In this document: in pieces, positions 37,026 to 46,800 of the stretch
Numbering within the stretch: position 1 is the first letter of the stretch
How the letters are laid out: each line of letters starts with the position of its first letter
Origin: Erysipelotrichaceae bacterium
GTDB lineage: Bacteria > Bacillota_I > Bacilli_A > Erysipelotrichales > Erysipelotrichaceae
DNA: 57,457 bases
Reading direction: 5' to 3'
Assembly: GCA_017533785.1 (NCBI GenBank)
Contig: JAFWII010000036.1
Location: 1 to 57,457 of the forward strand
Program-made: the position numbers and the translations under genes
The notes under the pieces: model-generated
What the model saw: the letters and a program-made list of their open reading frames with translations, nothing else
The model's database searches: none
What the model was told of the DNA's origin: nothing

Positions 37026-37784
37026 TCATTCCGGATCGTCCTCTTCGCTTCGCTGCCACAGCGCCGCCTGCGCGGTATTCGTCAACGAAGTCAGAAGATT
37101 CTTTTTGGCGCCGGGATAGTCATGTTCGATCTGCTTCAGCAGTTCCTTCATCTCGCTGCGCTTCGTGACGCCGTCCATCGGACAGCCGCTGCCCAGCCGC
37201 GGAAGCTCAAGAGCTTTCGCTGTTTTTAAGATATCCCGTTCCTCGCAGTAGATGAACGGCCGGATCAGCCGGATGTCTTCTCTGGAGAGATACATATTCG
37301 GTTCGAAAGAGGCGATCTTGGCGCCGTAGATCATATTCAGCAGCAGGGTCTCGATCGCATCGTCCGCATGATGACCGTAGGCGATCTTATTGCAGCCGTT
37401 TTCCTTGGCGGTCTTGATGACCGCGCCTTTTTTCAGCTGCGAACAGCGGCTGCACTGCACTTTGCCGTCTTTCAGGTAGAGGCCGAGGATGTCCGCGATG
37501 CGGCTTTTTTCCGCGACATAGGGGATCTGATAGCGGTCAAGGAAGTTCCAGAGCGGCGTGAAATCCTCTTCGCCGAAATTCAGGTCGATGTGGATCCCGA
37601 GGATCTCGAAACGCTTGCCCAGGCTTTTTTCCGCCAGTTTCTGGTAGATATACAGACTATAGATCAGCAGTGAGGAATCCTTTCCGCCGGAAAGACCGAC
37701 CGCGATCCTGTCGCCGTCTTCGATCAGATGATAATCGTGGTCTGCCCGGCGCATCTGGCCGAGGATGTGCTTCATGCTGTTCAT
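37026..37784 (-). CDS. TtcA-family tRNA 2-thiocytidine biosynthesis protein
   Basis: A 252-residue PP-loop ATPase. VGLSGGKDSSL near residue 30 is the P-loop, QCSRCSQLKKG near 114 the first Cys pair, YGHHADDAIET a family motif and GSGCPMDG near 203 the third Cys of the Fe-S site. It thiolates a tRNA base, probably C32. The start lacks an SD. A TAAAAT box lies 6 nt before ATG 37784, so it may be leaderless (ATG 37775 is the alternative). Divergent from truB across 49 bp. Confidence 0.82.
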   Translation of the reverse strand: MNSMKHILGQMRRADHDYHLIEDGDRIAVGLSGGKDSSLLIYSLYIYQKLAEKSLGKRFEILGIHIDLNFGEEDFTPLWNFLDRYQIPYVAEKSRIADILGLYLKDGKVQCSRCSQLKKGAVIKTAKENGCNKIAYGHHADDAIETLLLNMIYGAKIASFEPNMYLSREDIRLIRPFIYCEERDILKTAKALELPRLGSGCPMDGVTKRSEMKELLKQIEHDYPGAKKNLLTSLTNTAQAALWQRSEEDDPE

Positions 37785-37833
37785 AAGACAATTTTAGTAT
37801 AAAGAACCTCAAAAACAAGGTATAATATGTTCC

Positions 37834-38682
37834 ATGCAGAACGTTTTATTTATCAATAAACCGAAGGGAATGACGAGCTTTGCCCTGTGCAAGGACATGC
37901 GTCCGGTTTTCGGCACACGCTCGATCGGCCATACCGGGACGCTGGATCCCAATGCCACCGGGGTCATGGTCGTTTTGCTCGACAAGGCGACGAAGGCAAA
38001 TCAGTTCCTTACGGGAGTCGATAAGGAATACATCGCGACAATCGAACTCGGTTATGAGACCGATACGCTGGATATCGACGGAAAGACCACGGAAGAAAGA
38101 GCGATCGTGCCGTTTACCCGGCAGGAGCTGGAGGAAGTCCTTTCCTCTTTTCTCGGCGTGCAGAAACAGATGCCGCCGCTGACGAGCGCGATCCGGATCA
38201 AAGGAAAACGTTTATATGAATACCAGCGCGAAGGCAAAGAAGTCGAGATCCCGGAACGGGAAGTCGAGATCCGTGAGCTGGAGCTGCTGGAAATGAAAGA
38301 GAATGAGATCGTCCTGCGCTGCGCGGTAAGCAGCGGCACCTATATCCGTTCGCTGGCCCGCGATATCTTCGCAAAGACGGGGAATCTGGCGACCCTCAAG
38401 GATCTGCAGCGCACCCGCACCGGCAGCGTCACGATCGATCTATGTGATCCCTATGAGGAAGTGATAAAGGGAAATTATCATCTGCATTCCCTGCACGATC
38501 TGCTGAAAGCCCGGTATTTTTCGCTTGAAGCAGAAAAGCCGGAGGATATCCGCAGCGGCAAGCCGCTGCAGCTTTCCTGCGATGCTGACAGAGTCTATCT
38601 CTATGAGAATGAAGAACCCCTGGCGGTCTACGAAAGAAGCGCGGACGACGGTCTGTTCCGCTCTGTAAGGGGGCTTTTCTGA
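37834..38682 (+). CDS. truB: tRNA pseudouridine(55) synthase TruB
   Basis: A 282-residue TruB. INKPKGMTSFALCK and HTGTLDPNATGVMVV near residue 30 hold the catalytic Asp, and SGTYIRSLARD near 171 completes the site. It makes pseudouridine 55 in the T-loop. No SD is present. TATAAT (37821-37826) lies 7 nt before ATG, suggesting a leaderless mRNA. The stop overlaps the ribF start. Confidence 0.95.
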   Translation: MQNVLFINKPKGMTSFALCKDMRPVFGTRSIGHTGTLDPNATGVMVVLLDKATKANQFLTGVDKEYIATIELGYETDTLDIDGKTTEERAIVPFTRQELEEVLSSFLGVQKQMPPLTSAIRIKGKRLYEYQREGKEVEIPEREVEIRELELLEMKENEIVLRCAVSSGTYIRSLARDIFAKTGNLATLKDLQRTRTGSVTIDLCDPYEEVIKGNYHLHSLHDLLKARYFSLEAEKPEDIRSGKPLQLSCDADRVYLYENEEPLAVYERSADDGLFRSVRGLF

Positions 38683-39617
38683 TGCGCATCCTGCGACTCG
38701 ATCCGCGCCGCGATCCGGAAGTAAACAACAGGAGCTGCGCCTGCATCGGCTATTTCGACGGTCTGCACCGCGGCCATCAGGAACTGCTGAAGGAGATGCT
38801 GAAAGCGGCTTCTGAGCACGGATGCGGAAAAGCCGTCATCACGTTCGACCGCGATCCGCTGGAAGTGATCAGCGGGGTGAAACAGAAACAGATCCTTTCC
38901 CGGGACAGCCTTTTTTCGATGCTGGAAAAAGCCGGTGTCGATCAGGTCTATCTGATCCCGTTCGACAGGGAGATCGCCGCCATGCCGGCGGAAGATTTCC
39001 TGAAGGACTTTTTATACAGGATTCAACTGGAGACCCTGGTCTGCGGTTTTGATTTCCGCTACGGATACAAAGGCAGCGGAAATGCACTGTCGCTGAAAGA
39101 AGCGGAAGACCGTCCTTTTGAAGTGCGGATCGTCGGCGAGATCAGTGAGAACGGTCAGAAGATCTCTTCGACCGCGGTCAAACATTTTCTGGAAAAAGGA
39201 AAGATCGGTCAGGCGAACCGTTTCCTCGGCTATACATATAATCTCGAAGGAAAGGTCATCCACGGCCTGCAGAACGGCCGCAGGATGGGTTTTCCGACTG
39301 TCAATACAGAACTTGATCCGCGGCTCGTTCTCCTTAAGACCGGCGTCTATGCCGGCTATGCGGAAGCAAACGGCGGTCTTTACAGGGCAATGATCAATCT
39401 CGGCAGCAATCCCACGGTCAGTGACAGCAAGGCGCTGCATCTTGAAGCCCATCTGCTTGGCTTTGAAGGAGATCTCTACGGCGAGAAGATCCGCTTGTAC
39501 TTATTGAAAAAGCTGCGTGAGGAAATGCGCTTTGCGGGTCTTGAAGAACTGCAGGACCAGCTGCGGAAGGACCGCGAGGCTGTTTTGGCGATGACGGAGA
39601 CCGTTCATGAATTTTGA
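38682..39617 (+). CDS. ribF: bifunctional riboflavin kinase/FAD synthetase RibF
   Basis: A 311-residue RibF. The N-terminal FAD synthetase part has IGYFDGLHRGHQELL and FDFRYGYKGSGN. The C-terminal kinase part has GRRMGFPTVNTEL and LGSNPTVSDSKALHLEAHL. It makes FMN and FAD from riboflavin. truB-ribF is a common pair. It overlaps the next gene by 11 nt. Confidence 0.95.
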   Translation: MRILRLDPRRDPEVNNRSCACIGYFDGLHRGHQELLKEMLKAASEHGCGKAVITFDRDPLEVISGVKQKQILSRDSLFSMLEKAGVDQVYLIPFDREIAAMPAEDFLKDFLYRIQLETLVCGFDFRYGYKGSGNALSLKEAEDRPFEVRIVGEISENGQKISSTAVKHFLEKGKIGQANRFLGYTYNLEGKVIHGLQNGRRMGFPTVNTELDPRLVLLKTGVYAGYAEANGGLYRAMINLGSNPTVSDSKALHLEAHLLGFEGDLYGEKIRLYLLKKLREEMRFAGLEELQDQLRKDREAVLAMTETVHEF

Positions 39618-40890
39618 GGAAGCGATGCGCCGTACTTTCCCGGAGAAGGCGGACGAACTGCTGAAACTGGCAGAAGAAGCGCCGACTCAGGGATTTTTCA
39701 TCAACCGCAGAAAGGGCTCCGTGGAGGAGATCCTTTCACTTTGTGATTTCCCCCGGAAAGAGTATCCGTACAGTCCGGACCTCTTCTATCATGACTGCGC
39801 CAATATCGGCAAGACCAAAGCTTTCGAACTCGGACTGATCTACAGTCAGGAACCGAGCGCCGGCATGCCGGTCACCCTGATCGATCCGGACGTTTCGCTG
39901 GCTGTCGATCTCTGTGCCGCTCCCGGCGGCAAGAGCTGCGGCCTGCTGTCACGTATCTCTTCAAAGGCAAAGCTGATCGCCAACGACGTGAATTACAGCC
40001 GTGCCCAGATCCTGTCTTCCAATCTCGAACGTCTTGGTTTCAGCAATGCTGCCGTTACTTCGCTGCCGACCGCGAAGATCGCGGAAAAGCTGCAGGGAAA
40101 GGCGGATCTCGTGATCGTGGATGCGCCCTGTTCGGGCGAGGGTATGGTGCGCAAGTATCCGGAGATCCGGGAAGAATACAACGAAAACAATATCCGGCTG
40201 AATGCCGAAAGACAAAAAGCCGTTCTGGAGGATGCCTACCGCTGTCTGATGCCGGGAGGCCAGCTTCTGTACTCGACCTGCACCTTTGCGGAAGAAGAAG
40301 ACGAACAGCAGGTGCTCAGCCTCATGGCCCGCCATCCCGATATGCACCTGATCGCCCCGGTCCGGCCGGATCTGCCGGTAAAGGACGGGATGATCAAGCT
40401 TACTTTCCTGGAAGGCAGCGAAGGCCAGTTCATGGCGCTGCTGCGCAAGGACGGAGTCAAAACAAAGCAGGTCCTGCCCGGAAAACGCTGTGTAAAGGAA
40501 AAACTGATCGACGATTTCCTGCAGAAGGAGACCGATCTGAAGGAATACTATCTATACCGGGAAAAAGACCGTTTCTTCCTGTCGCTGCAGGAAGAGAGCG
40601 AATACGGTCTGCCCTGTCTCCGTTACGGGATCGACCTCGGTGAACTGAAGAAAGGCCGCTATGAGCCTTCCCACGCCTTCTACCGGGCAAATACGCTGAA
40701 AGGCAGATACAGGAACTCGTATTCACTGAACGAGGAGGAATACCGTCAATTCATTCAGGGACTGGAGATCGACTGCCCGCTGCAGGGTTATACCGCGGTC
40801 GGTTACCGTGGTTTTGCGCTCGGATTCGGCAAGGCCGGAGGCGGGAAACTCAAGAATAAATACCCCAAGGGTCTGCGAAGAGTGGTATAA
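39607..40890 (+). CDS. RsmF/NOL1/NOP2/Sun-family RNA m5C methyltransferase
   Basis: A 427-residue RsmB/F-type methyltransferase. AVDLCAAPGGKS near residue 99 binds SAM, DAPCSGEGM near 176 and YSTCTFAEEE near 221 hold the two catalytic cysteines. The C-terminal region (about 290-427), with YRANTLKGRYRNSY, is the RNA-binding domain of the RsmF group. It methylates cytosine in rRNA. Third gene of the truB operon. Confidence 0.9.
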   Translation: MNFEEAMRRTFPEKADELLKLAEEAPTQGFFINRRKGSVEEILSLCDFPRKEYPYSPDLFYHDCANIGKTKAFELGLIYSQEPSAGMPVTLIDPDVSLAVDLCAAPGGKSCGLLSRISSKAKLIANDVNYSRAQILSSNLERLGFSNAAVTSLPTAKIAEKLQGKADLVIVDAPCSGEGMVRKYPEIREEYNENNIRLNAERQKAVLEDAYRCLMPGGQLLYSTCTFAEEEDEQQVLSLMARHPDMHLIAPVRPDLPVKDGMIKLTFLEGSEGQFMALLRKDGVKTKQVLPGKRCVKEKLIDDFLQKETDLKEYYLYREKDRFFLSLQEESEYGLPCLRYGIDLGELKKGRYEPSHAFYRANTLKGRYRNSYSLNEEEYRQFIQGLEIDCPLQGYTAVGYRGFALGFGKAGGGKLKNKYPKGLRRVV

Positions 40891-40891
40891 T
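40886..40891 (+). promoter_or_regulatory. extended -10 promoter before the Asp23 gene
   Basis: TGG-TATAAT sits at the very end of the methyltransferase gene. The -35 region is poor. The leader that follows has ATACTTGCGT twice (40889 and about 40914) and a short CGTGC-CCC-GCACG hairpin. Confidence 0.5.
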
Positions 40892-40957
40892 ACTTGCGTA
40901 AGCTAGAAAGGAACGATACTTGCGTGCCCCGCACGTGATTATCATAAGAAGGAGATT

Positions 40958-41290
40958 ATGGAATATATCGCAATCGACAGTGAAGAACTGGTAAACGGCA
41001 AAGCATCGTTCGCGATCGATGTTTTCGTTGATATCACAGAGGCTGCTTTGGCCAAGACAAAGGACGTCGTTCCGGCAAGAAAAGATCCGATCGATGTCGA
41101 ATACAAGGACAACAAACTGAACGTCGCGATCGCGATCCGGATGCTGCTGGGCTCCAACGTCGTCAAGATCTGCGAAGCGCTGCAGACCCGCGTACACGAC
41201 AATATCCTGGAGATGACCGGGATCGACTGCCAGAACATCAGTCTGGACATCGCCGGCTTCTATACCAAGGAAAAGAAATCCGCAGAATAA
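40958..41290 (+). CDS. Asp23/Gls24-family envelope stress protein
   Basis: A 110-residue member of the Asp23/Gls24 family. The AFAIDVFVDITEAAL-like start, RMLLGSNVVKICEAL and ISLDIAGFY strands fit the family's conserved alternation. Members associate with the membrane and affect wall homeostasis. AAGAAGGAG precedes ATG 40958. Confidence 0.75.
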   Translation: MEYIAIDSEELVNGKASFAIDVFVDITEAALAKTKDVVPARKDPIDVEYKDNKLNVAIAIRMLLGSNVVKICEALQTRVHDNILEMTGIDCQNISLDIAGFYTKEKKSAE

Positions 41291-41301
41291 CCATGAATGA
41301 G

Positions 41302-41330
41302 AATCTCCCCGCAGAGGGGAGATTTTTTAT
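41302..41330 (+). terminator. intrinsic terminator
   Basis: AATCTCCCC (41302-41310) and GGGGAGATT (41316-41324) with loop GCAGA, then T run. A TATAAT for the next gene lies at about 41339-41344. Confidence 0.85.
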
Positions 41331-41376
41331 GGGATGCGCTATAATGAAAAAGTAAACGAAGGAAGGATCAAATATC

Positions 41377-42255
41377 ATGAAAGTACTCAACTTTGGATCT
41401 CTGAATTATGACCATGTCTATGAAGTCGATCATTTCGTATTACCAAAAGAGACGATGTCTTCGCTCTCCTACAGCCGCGGTTTCGGCGGCAAGGGACTGA
41501 ATCAGTCGATCGCCCTCAAAAAAGCCGGATTGGACGTCTACCATGCCGGCCGGGTCGGCTATGACGGACAGGATTTCATCGATTATCTGAATTCCTTCGG
41601 AGTCAACACCGCCTATCTTGTCAAAGACCCGCAGAACGCGAGCGGCCACGCCCGGATCGAAGTCTGCAACGCCGAGAACCGCATCGTTCTCTACGGTGGC
41701 ACCAATCAGCTGATCGGTGAGGAACAGATCAACGATACGCTGGATCATTTTGAAAAGGGAGACGTCCTGCTGCTGCAGAACGAGATCTCCTGCATGAAGG
41801 AACTGATCACCGCAGCCCATGAGAAGGGCATGTACATCGCATTCAACACTGCTCCGATGAATGACGCGGTCTTTACTTATCCGCTTTCCCTGATCGATCT
41901 GTTCATCGTAAACGAGATCGAGGGCGCCGGACTGGCGGGAGTGAAGAGCGAAAAGATCGAGGAGATCATTGCCGGTCTGCAGAAACGCTATCCGGAAACC
42001 GAGATCGTCCTGACCGTCGGTGCACAGGGTTCCTATTACATTCACGGCAAGACTGTGATCCACCAGGATGCCTATCCGGTCAAAGCTGTTGACACAACAG
42101 CAGCCGGCGACACTTTCAGCGGTTTCTTCCTGGCATCCTACCTGAGCGATAAGGATGTTAAGAAGGCACTGGACCTTGCTTCCCGTGCCGCTTCGATCAC
42201 CGTACAGGGAAAAGGCGCTGCTTCCAGCATCCCCTGGATGGAAGATCTCAAGTAA
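41377..42255 (+). CDS. ribokinase-like PfkB carbohydrate kinase
   Basis: A 292-residue PfkB kinase. GFGGKGLNQSIALKKAG near residue 35 is the ribokinase-type sugar motif, and VDTTAAGDTFSGFF near 235 the ATP/catalytic motif. FNTAPMND resembles the ribokinase FNPAPA segment. Ribose is the most likely substrate, though related sugars are possible. It is monocistronic, between two terminators. Confidence 0.85.
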   Translation: MKVLNFGSLNYDHVYEVDHFVLPKETMSSLSYSRGFGGKGLNQSIALKKAGLDVYHAGRVGYDGQDFIDYLNSFGVNTAYLVKDPQNASGHARIEVCNAENRIVLYGGTNQLIGEEQINDTLDHFEKGDVLLLQNEISCMKELITAAHEKGMYIAFNTAPMNDAVFTYPLSLIDLFIVNEIEGAGLAGVKSEKIEEIIAGLQKRYPETEIVLTVGAQGSYYIHGKTVIHQDAYPVKAVDTTAAGDTFSGFFLASYLSDKDVKKALDLASRAASITVQGKGAASSIPWMEDLK

Positions 42256-42281
42256 GTCAGGTTAGCAAACACCATAAGAAG

Positions 42282-42313
42282 AAAAGCTTTTCGCTTGCTG
42301 CGAAAAGCTTTTT
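42282..42313 (+). terminator. terminator between convergent genes
   Basis: AAAGCTTTTCG and CGAAAAGCTTT (11 bp) around CTTGCTG, followed by TT. T/A symmetry lets it work on both strands. Confidence 0.75.
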
Positions 42314-42343
42314 GTTCGGATTGATTCTCTCGATGAAACGGAA

Positions 42344-43684
42344 TCATTGATTCTGATACAGATCGACGACAGAACCGAGCAGGATCGTTCTCTTCTTTTT
42401 CTCGTCGCTCATGGAAAAGTCCGCATGCAGTTCAAGCGGAAGGGGCGTGTCGAGGTCGATATTCACGAGGAGTTCTTCGCCGGGGTGAGCCTCCTCTTTA
42501 AAACCCATGAAATTGATCGTTGCAAGAGACCGAAGCGGGTATTCATGTGCATGCAGCAGCCACAGCGTTCCGTTATAGATCGGCTCCGCTCCGCCTTTTT
42601 CAGACTCCAGGATCTGGACTTTGGCTTTGAAATAATCGGTCAGCCGGATCGATCCGACGGCGGCGACGGCGCTTCCTTTTACGAAATCCGTTTTCTTCAG
42701 ATCCGGGAACACCAGGCTGACCTCGCCGTGGTCTGCGTGTTCGATATTGACGGTCTTCCCGCCTTCTCTTGTTTTGATCTTCGAAACGACGGCTGTACGG
42801 TTCGTGATCCCGTTGCCGACGATCTCCAGCGTATCGCCGCGGCTGACTCTGCCGTGAACGATCTTGCCGCTCAGGGTCAGGCCGTTCTGCGCGTCATAGA
42901 AGGAGTATTCCGGATAGAGCAGGAACGGCAGATCCCGGTTCGGATCAGGCAGACCATCGTTTTTGATATAGTTGGGATTCAGTTCCATCCGATCATCGAT
43001 CGCGCGTGTGACCATCATCTGGACATCATCGTATGTATATCCTTCGATCTCGCCCGGATAGTGACCGATCAGTTTCTGAGCGAATCTGGTCGCCTCATCC
43101 CTGTATTCGTCAACGGTAAGAGAGTGCTTCTCTGCGAGTTTTGCGAATCGGGAGATGAGTTCGAATTTGAAATCACGGTCCGCGATCTTGTAGTCCTTTT
43201 CCAAAGCGGGTATGCCCAGGCGGACCTTGCTTTCCTGCCGGACTTTGTTTACGCTGGCTTCCCTTAACGCCATGAACAGGACGACTACGGCAGCAATGAA
43301 AAAGACGATCGCCAGCAGCAGACCGAACTTTTCGATCGCGACTTTAACGAGGGCGAACAGCAGGGCGACTGCGATCACGCCGACAAAACTGCCGAATATA
43401 AAACCGCCGATGCACGCAACGGCTGCGACCACGATATAGATCTTATACGCCAGTCCTTCAACGCCGCCGCGCATAAAAAAGCAGATGACAGCCAGCAGAA
43501 GAAGCACAGCGGCTCCGCCGAGTTTCACTTCGTCTACTTTGCCGATGCTTGCGCGGGAGAGTGACAGATCAAGATAATCTCTGTAGATCTTTGAACGTTT
43601 CTTTCCTTCTTCGATCTCATCCGGATGTTCGAGCAGACCGAGTATCCTGTCTCTGGCGATGCGGAACTCATTAGGAAATTTCAT
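42344..43684 (-). CDS. membrane protein with EF-Tu domain II and III but no GTPase domain
   Basis: A 446-residue protein. Residues 1-50 are soluble. Residues about 55-140 hold three or four membrane segments. Residues 141-250 are helical and charged. Residues about 253-345 align with EF-Tu domain II (LSGKIVHGRVSRGDTLEIVG, VKGSAVAAVGSI), and about 350-444 with domain III (FKAKVQILESEKGG, HPGEELLVNIDLDTPLPLE, ending RTILLGSVVDL). No P-loop, DxxG or NKxD motif exists, so there is no G domain. EF-Tu uses these domains to hold the tRNA acceptor arm. A membrane-bound tRNA or protein binding role is only inference. ATG 43684 has an AGGTA SD. The frame extends to 43801 without support. Confidence 0.7.
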   Translation of the reverse strand: MKFPNEFRIARDRILGLLEHPDEIEEGKKRSKIYRDYLDLSLSRASIGKVDEVKLGGAAVLLLLAVICFFMRGGVEGLAYKIYIVVAAVACIGGFIFGSFVGVIAVALLFALVKVAIEKFGLLLAIVFFIAAVVVLFMALREASVNKVRQESKVRLGIPALEKDYKIADRDFKFELISRFAKLAEKHSLTVDEYRDEATRFAQKLIGHYPGEIEGYTYDDVQMMVTRAIDDRMELNPNYIKNDGLPDPNRDLPFLLYPEYSFYDAQNGLTLSGKIVHGRVSRGDTLEIVGNGITNRTAVVSKIKTREGGKTVNIEHADHGEVSLVFPDLKKTDFVKGSAVAAVGSIRLTDYFKAKVQILESEKGGAEPIYNGTLWLLHAHEYPLRSLATINFMGFKEEAHPGEELLVNIDLDTPLPLELHADFSMSDEKKKRTILLGSVVDLYQNQ

Positions 43685-43801
43685 AATCTTTACCTGCTTT
43701 CTGTATTCTTTTCTAACAATTAAAATTATAGCGTTTTTCCATGGCTTTCGAAATACGGACAGTATTTCTTTATTCTGGCTGTCCGACAACGGAAAGACCA
43801 A

Positions 43802-43832
43802 AAAAAGACCCGGAGCTGATCCGGATCTTTTC
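43802..43832 (-). terminator. terminator of ponA
   Basis: On the minus strand AAGATCCGG (43829-43821) pairs with CCGGGTCTT (43813-43805), followed by T's. It lies 20 nt after the ponA stop. Confidence 0.8.
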
Positions 43833-43848
43833 GTCTTATAGTTTGGTT

Positions 43849-46800
43849 CTATTCGATGGTGCTGAAAGTCACACTGCTGCTCTGATCGCCGGAATAGACC
43901 GTGATCGTGATCTCGGTATCCGGTTCGACATCTTCGCCGATCGTCAGGATCGCGATCGCATTGTTGTCAGGATCCACATCCAGAGATACATTGTACGCTT
44001 CCGTATAAAGCGACCAGCTGATGTCGGAACGGGTCGCCGTGAATTTCACGGTATCACCGGCGCGGATCTCCTCCGTCCGCTTGTCGGCAGACAGCGAGAG
44101 CGGTCTTTCGGCCGGTACCATGTAGGTGCAAGTGATCTCAGCGTTGTAGAGCTCGCTCATCAGTACCTGTTTGACCGTATCGCCCGGACGGTAAGTCGTG
44201 TCCTTGAAGGTGAAGGTGTAGGTATTGACCTCGGCATCATTGGTCGTCGGCTGATCGATGAACTTGACGGTGATGTCATAGTTCTGGAAGACCTTGAACG
44301 ACGAGATCTGATCCTTGGTCAGGTTCGCGGACGGAAGCTGCAGATCGACCGGCTTGTTTTCCAGAGTGAAGCTCGAGCAGGCATTGTTTTCGGAACGTAC
44401 GGTCGGCTGCTTGTCGTACGCGTAGTACAGACAGGCTTCGACGGTATCGCCCGGCCTTGCCTCAAGCGTTTCCGTGTATTCCGTATTCTCGGAAGTGACG
44501 GTGTGCGCTTCGCCGTTGTTGATCTTGATATCCGCTTTATAACGGATCGGACCGAAGACCCAGGAGTAATCGAAGAGCTTCGTACCGAAGGCTTCGATGA
44601 TGACGCTGCCGTCAGCACGGCGGAGCGAGATATCCAGTTCGTTTTCGTCGACCTTGGTCTTGGATTCATCCGGATAAGCCGGCCAGTTCAGCTTGAGCTC
44701 GTTGTTGTAGGTATCGAAATTGACGCTGGTCTTTCCTTCGTCGATCCGTTCAACAGTCGAAGTCTGCGGGTCGACGAGCTTCGCGTATTTCGTGTTGATC
44801 AGTCCGGTGATGACATACTGTTCATCCATGCCGGAGATCGGTGCGGCATACGGATAGGTGCCGATGATGTGGGTGATGCTGGTGAGTCCGTCCGGACGCT
44901 GGACGCGTTCCGGCATTCCGTAGACCTCCACGTTGCGGTCGCAGATCGCGTTGGCGATCTTGCCCTGGAGATTGCTGAGGAACTGTTCGTAGATGATATA
45001 GGACTGCTGGTTCAGGCTGGCTTTTTCATAGCCCAGCCAGGTCGCGACAGTCCAGTCGGTCGTCGAGGCAATGACCCAGGAATCCTTGACCGCACCGGTC
45101 GGGATGTTGTAGGCAGCGCCGTCGGTGCCCCAGTCGGTGGTGCCGGTCTTGGCATAGATCGGATAATCGTCACGCAGGATCTGCATCAGGTTGGCGTAGC
45201 CGCCGTATACGTTGGAGTAGAGCAGGTCGCTGATCTGGTAAGCGGACTGCGGGCTGATCGCCTGGACCGGTTTTGATTCGTTATAGATCGGGTTGCGTCC
45301 GTTCAGGAATTCGATCCTGGAGATGGTGTGCGGCTTGTTGTACTGGCCGCCGTTGATCAGCGCGGCCTGCGCGCCGGCCATCTGCAGGGTAGAGACGGCA
45401 AGTTCGCCGCCGCCGATACCGAACTGGATGTTGAAGTTGCCGGTCGTGACCTGATCGAATCCCATATCGTTCATGTAGTTGACGACGTCTGCTACGGAAC
45501 TGGCTTCGATGACCTGCTGCAGCGCCTGGATGGCAGTCGTATTCAGCGAGTTGCCCAGAGCATCACGGATCGTGACTTCACCGCGCCAGTAGCCGCTGAA
45601 GTTGCGGATGACGAGGTTGGTGCCCGGATAGACGATCGGTTTATCTACCAGCGAGTGGCTGGTCGACCAGCCCAGGGTCTCAAAGGCCGGTGCGTAGTCG
45701 AGGATCGGTTTGATCGAGGAACCCGGCTGCTTGTACTGGTCGATTGCATGGTTCAGCAGCAGTTCGCCGCCCTTGGCGTAGTTGCGTCCGCCGAGGATCG
45801 CGTTGATCGAGCCGTCTTTCGTATTGACGGAGATCGAAGCGACTTCCATCCATTCATCCGGGAATTCGATCCCTTCGACTCTTTCAGCCTGGATGTCATC
45901 CATCAGCGACTGGACTTTCGGTTCCATATAGGTATAGATCTTCATCGGCGTGGTGTACGGATCGGTATTGGTCAGTTCGTACACTTCGCTGACGACAGCG
46001 TCGATATACGCCTGGTAGGCGTTTCCGCCGGTCGCGTTCTTGGCGCGGTCTCTCTCATCGACCAGCAGGTCTTCGACCTTGATCGAACGGGCGAGCATTT
46101 CCTCTTCTTCGGTGATGTAGCCGTGGCGGGACATCATATGTAGGACCTCGTTGCGGCGTTCCGTCGCTTTGTCGAGGAAGTTGAACGGGTTATAGCGGTA
46201 GGGGGCATTGATGACGCCTGCCAGCATCGCGGATTCCGCGAGGTTCAGCTCGGTGACGCTCTTGCCGAAATAGTATTCCGCGGCTTTTTCGACGCCGCGG
46301 ATGTTGCGGTTGCCGCCGAAGTTCAGCTTGTTCAGGTAAAGCTCGAAGATGTTGCGCTTGCTGGTCTCGTTTTCCAGTTCCATCGCCAGCGCGATCTCCT
46401 GGATCTTACGGGAGACTTTCTTAGGAGCGTTGATGCCGGCTTCATCGTCAACGAAGTAGGTGTTCTTGACGAGCTGCATGGTGAATGTGGATCCGCCCTG
46501 GGAGAAGCTCATCGTGCGGATATTGTTGAGCAGTGCCGCGGTGAAACGCGGTACGTCAAAACCGTTGTGGGAGAAGAAGCGGGAGTCTTCGACCGCGACG
46601 AACGCGTCGATCAGGGAAGTCGGCAGTTCGTTGTAGCCGACGTTCTCACGGATCGTCATGCCGAGCTCGGCGATCACGTCGCCGTTGACATCGTAGACGA
46701 TGCTTGATTCCTGGTTCTGGAAATCGTCGATCTTCAGCTCCGGCTTATCTTTCAGGTTGCTGATCAGAAACAAAGAGCTCGCCAGGATGCCGAGCACTTC

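Noticed and set aside
43741..45276. Plus-strand 511-codon open frame inside ponA
   Set aside because: It is antisense to the transpeptidase domain, low-complexity and without a start signal.
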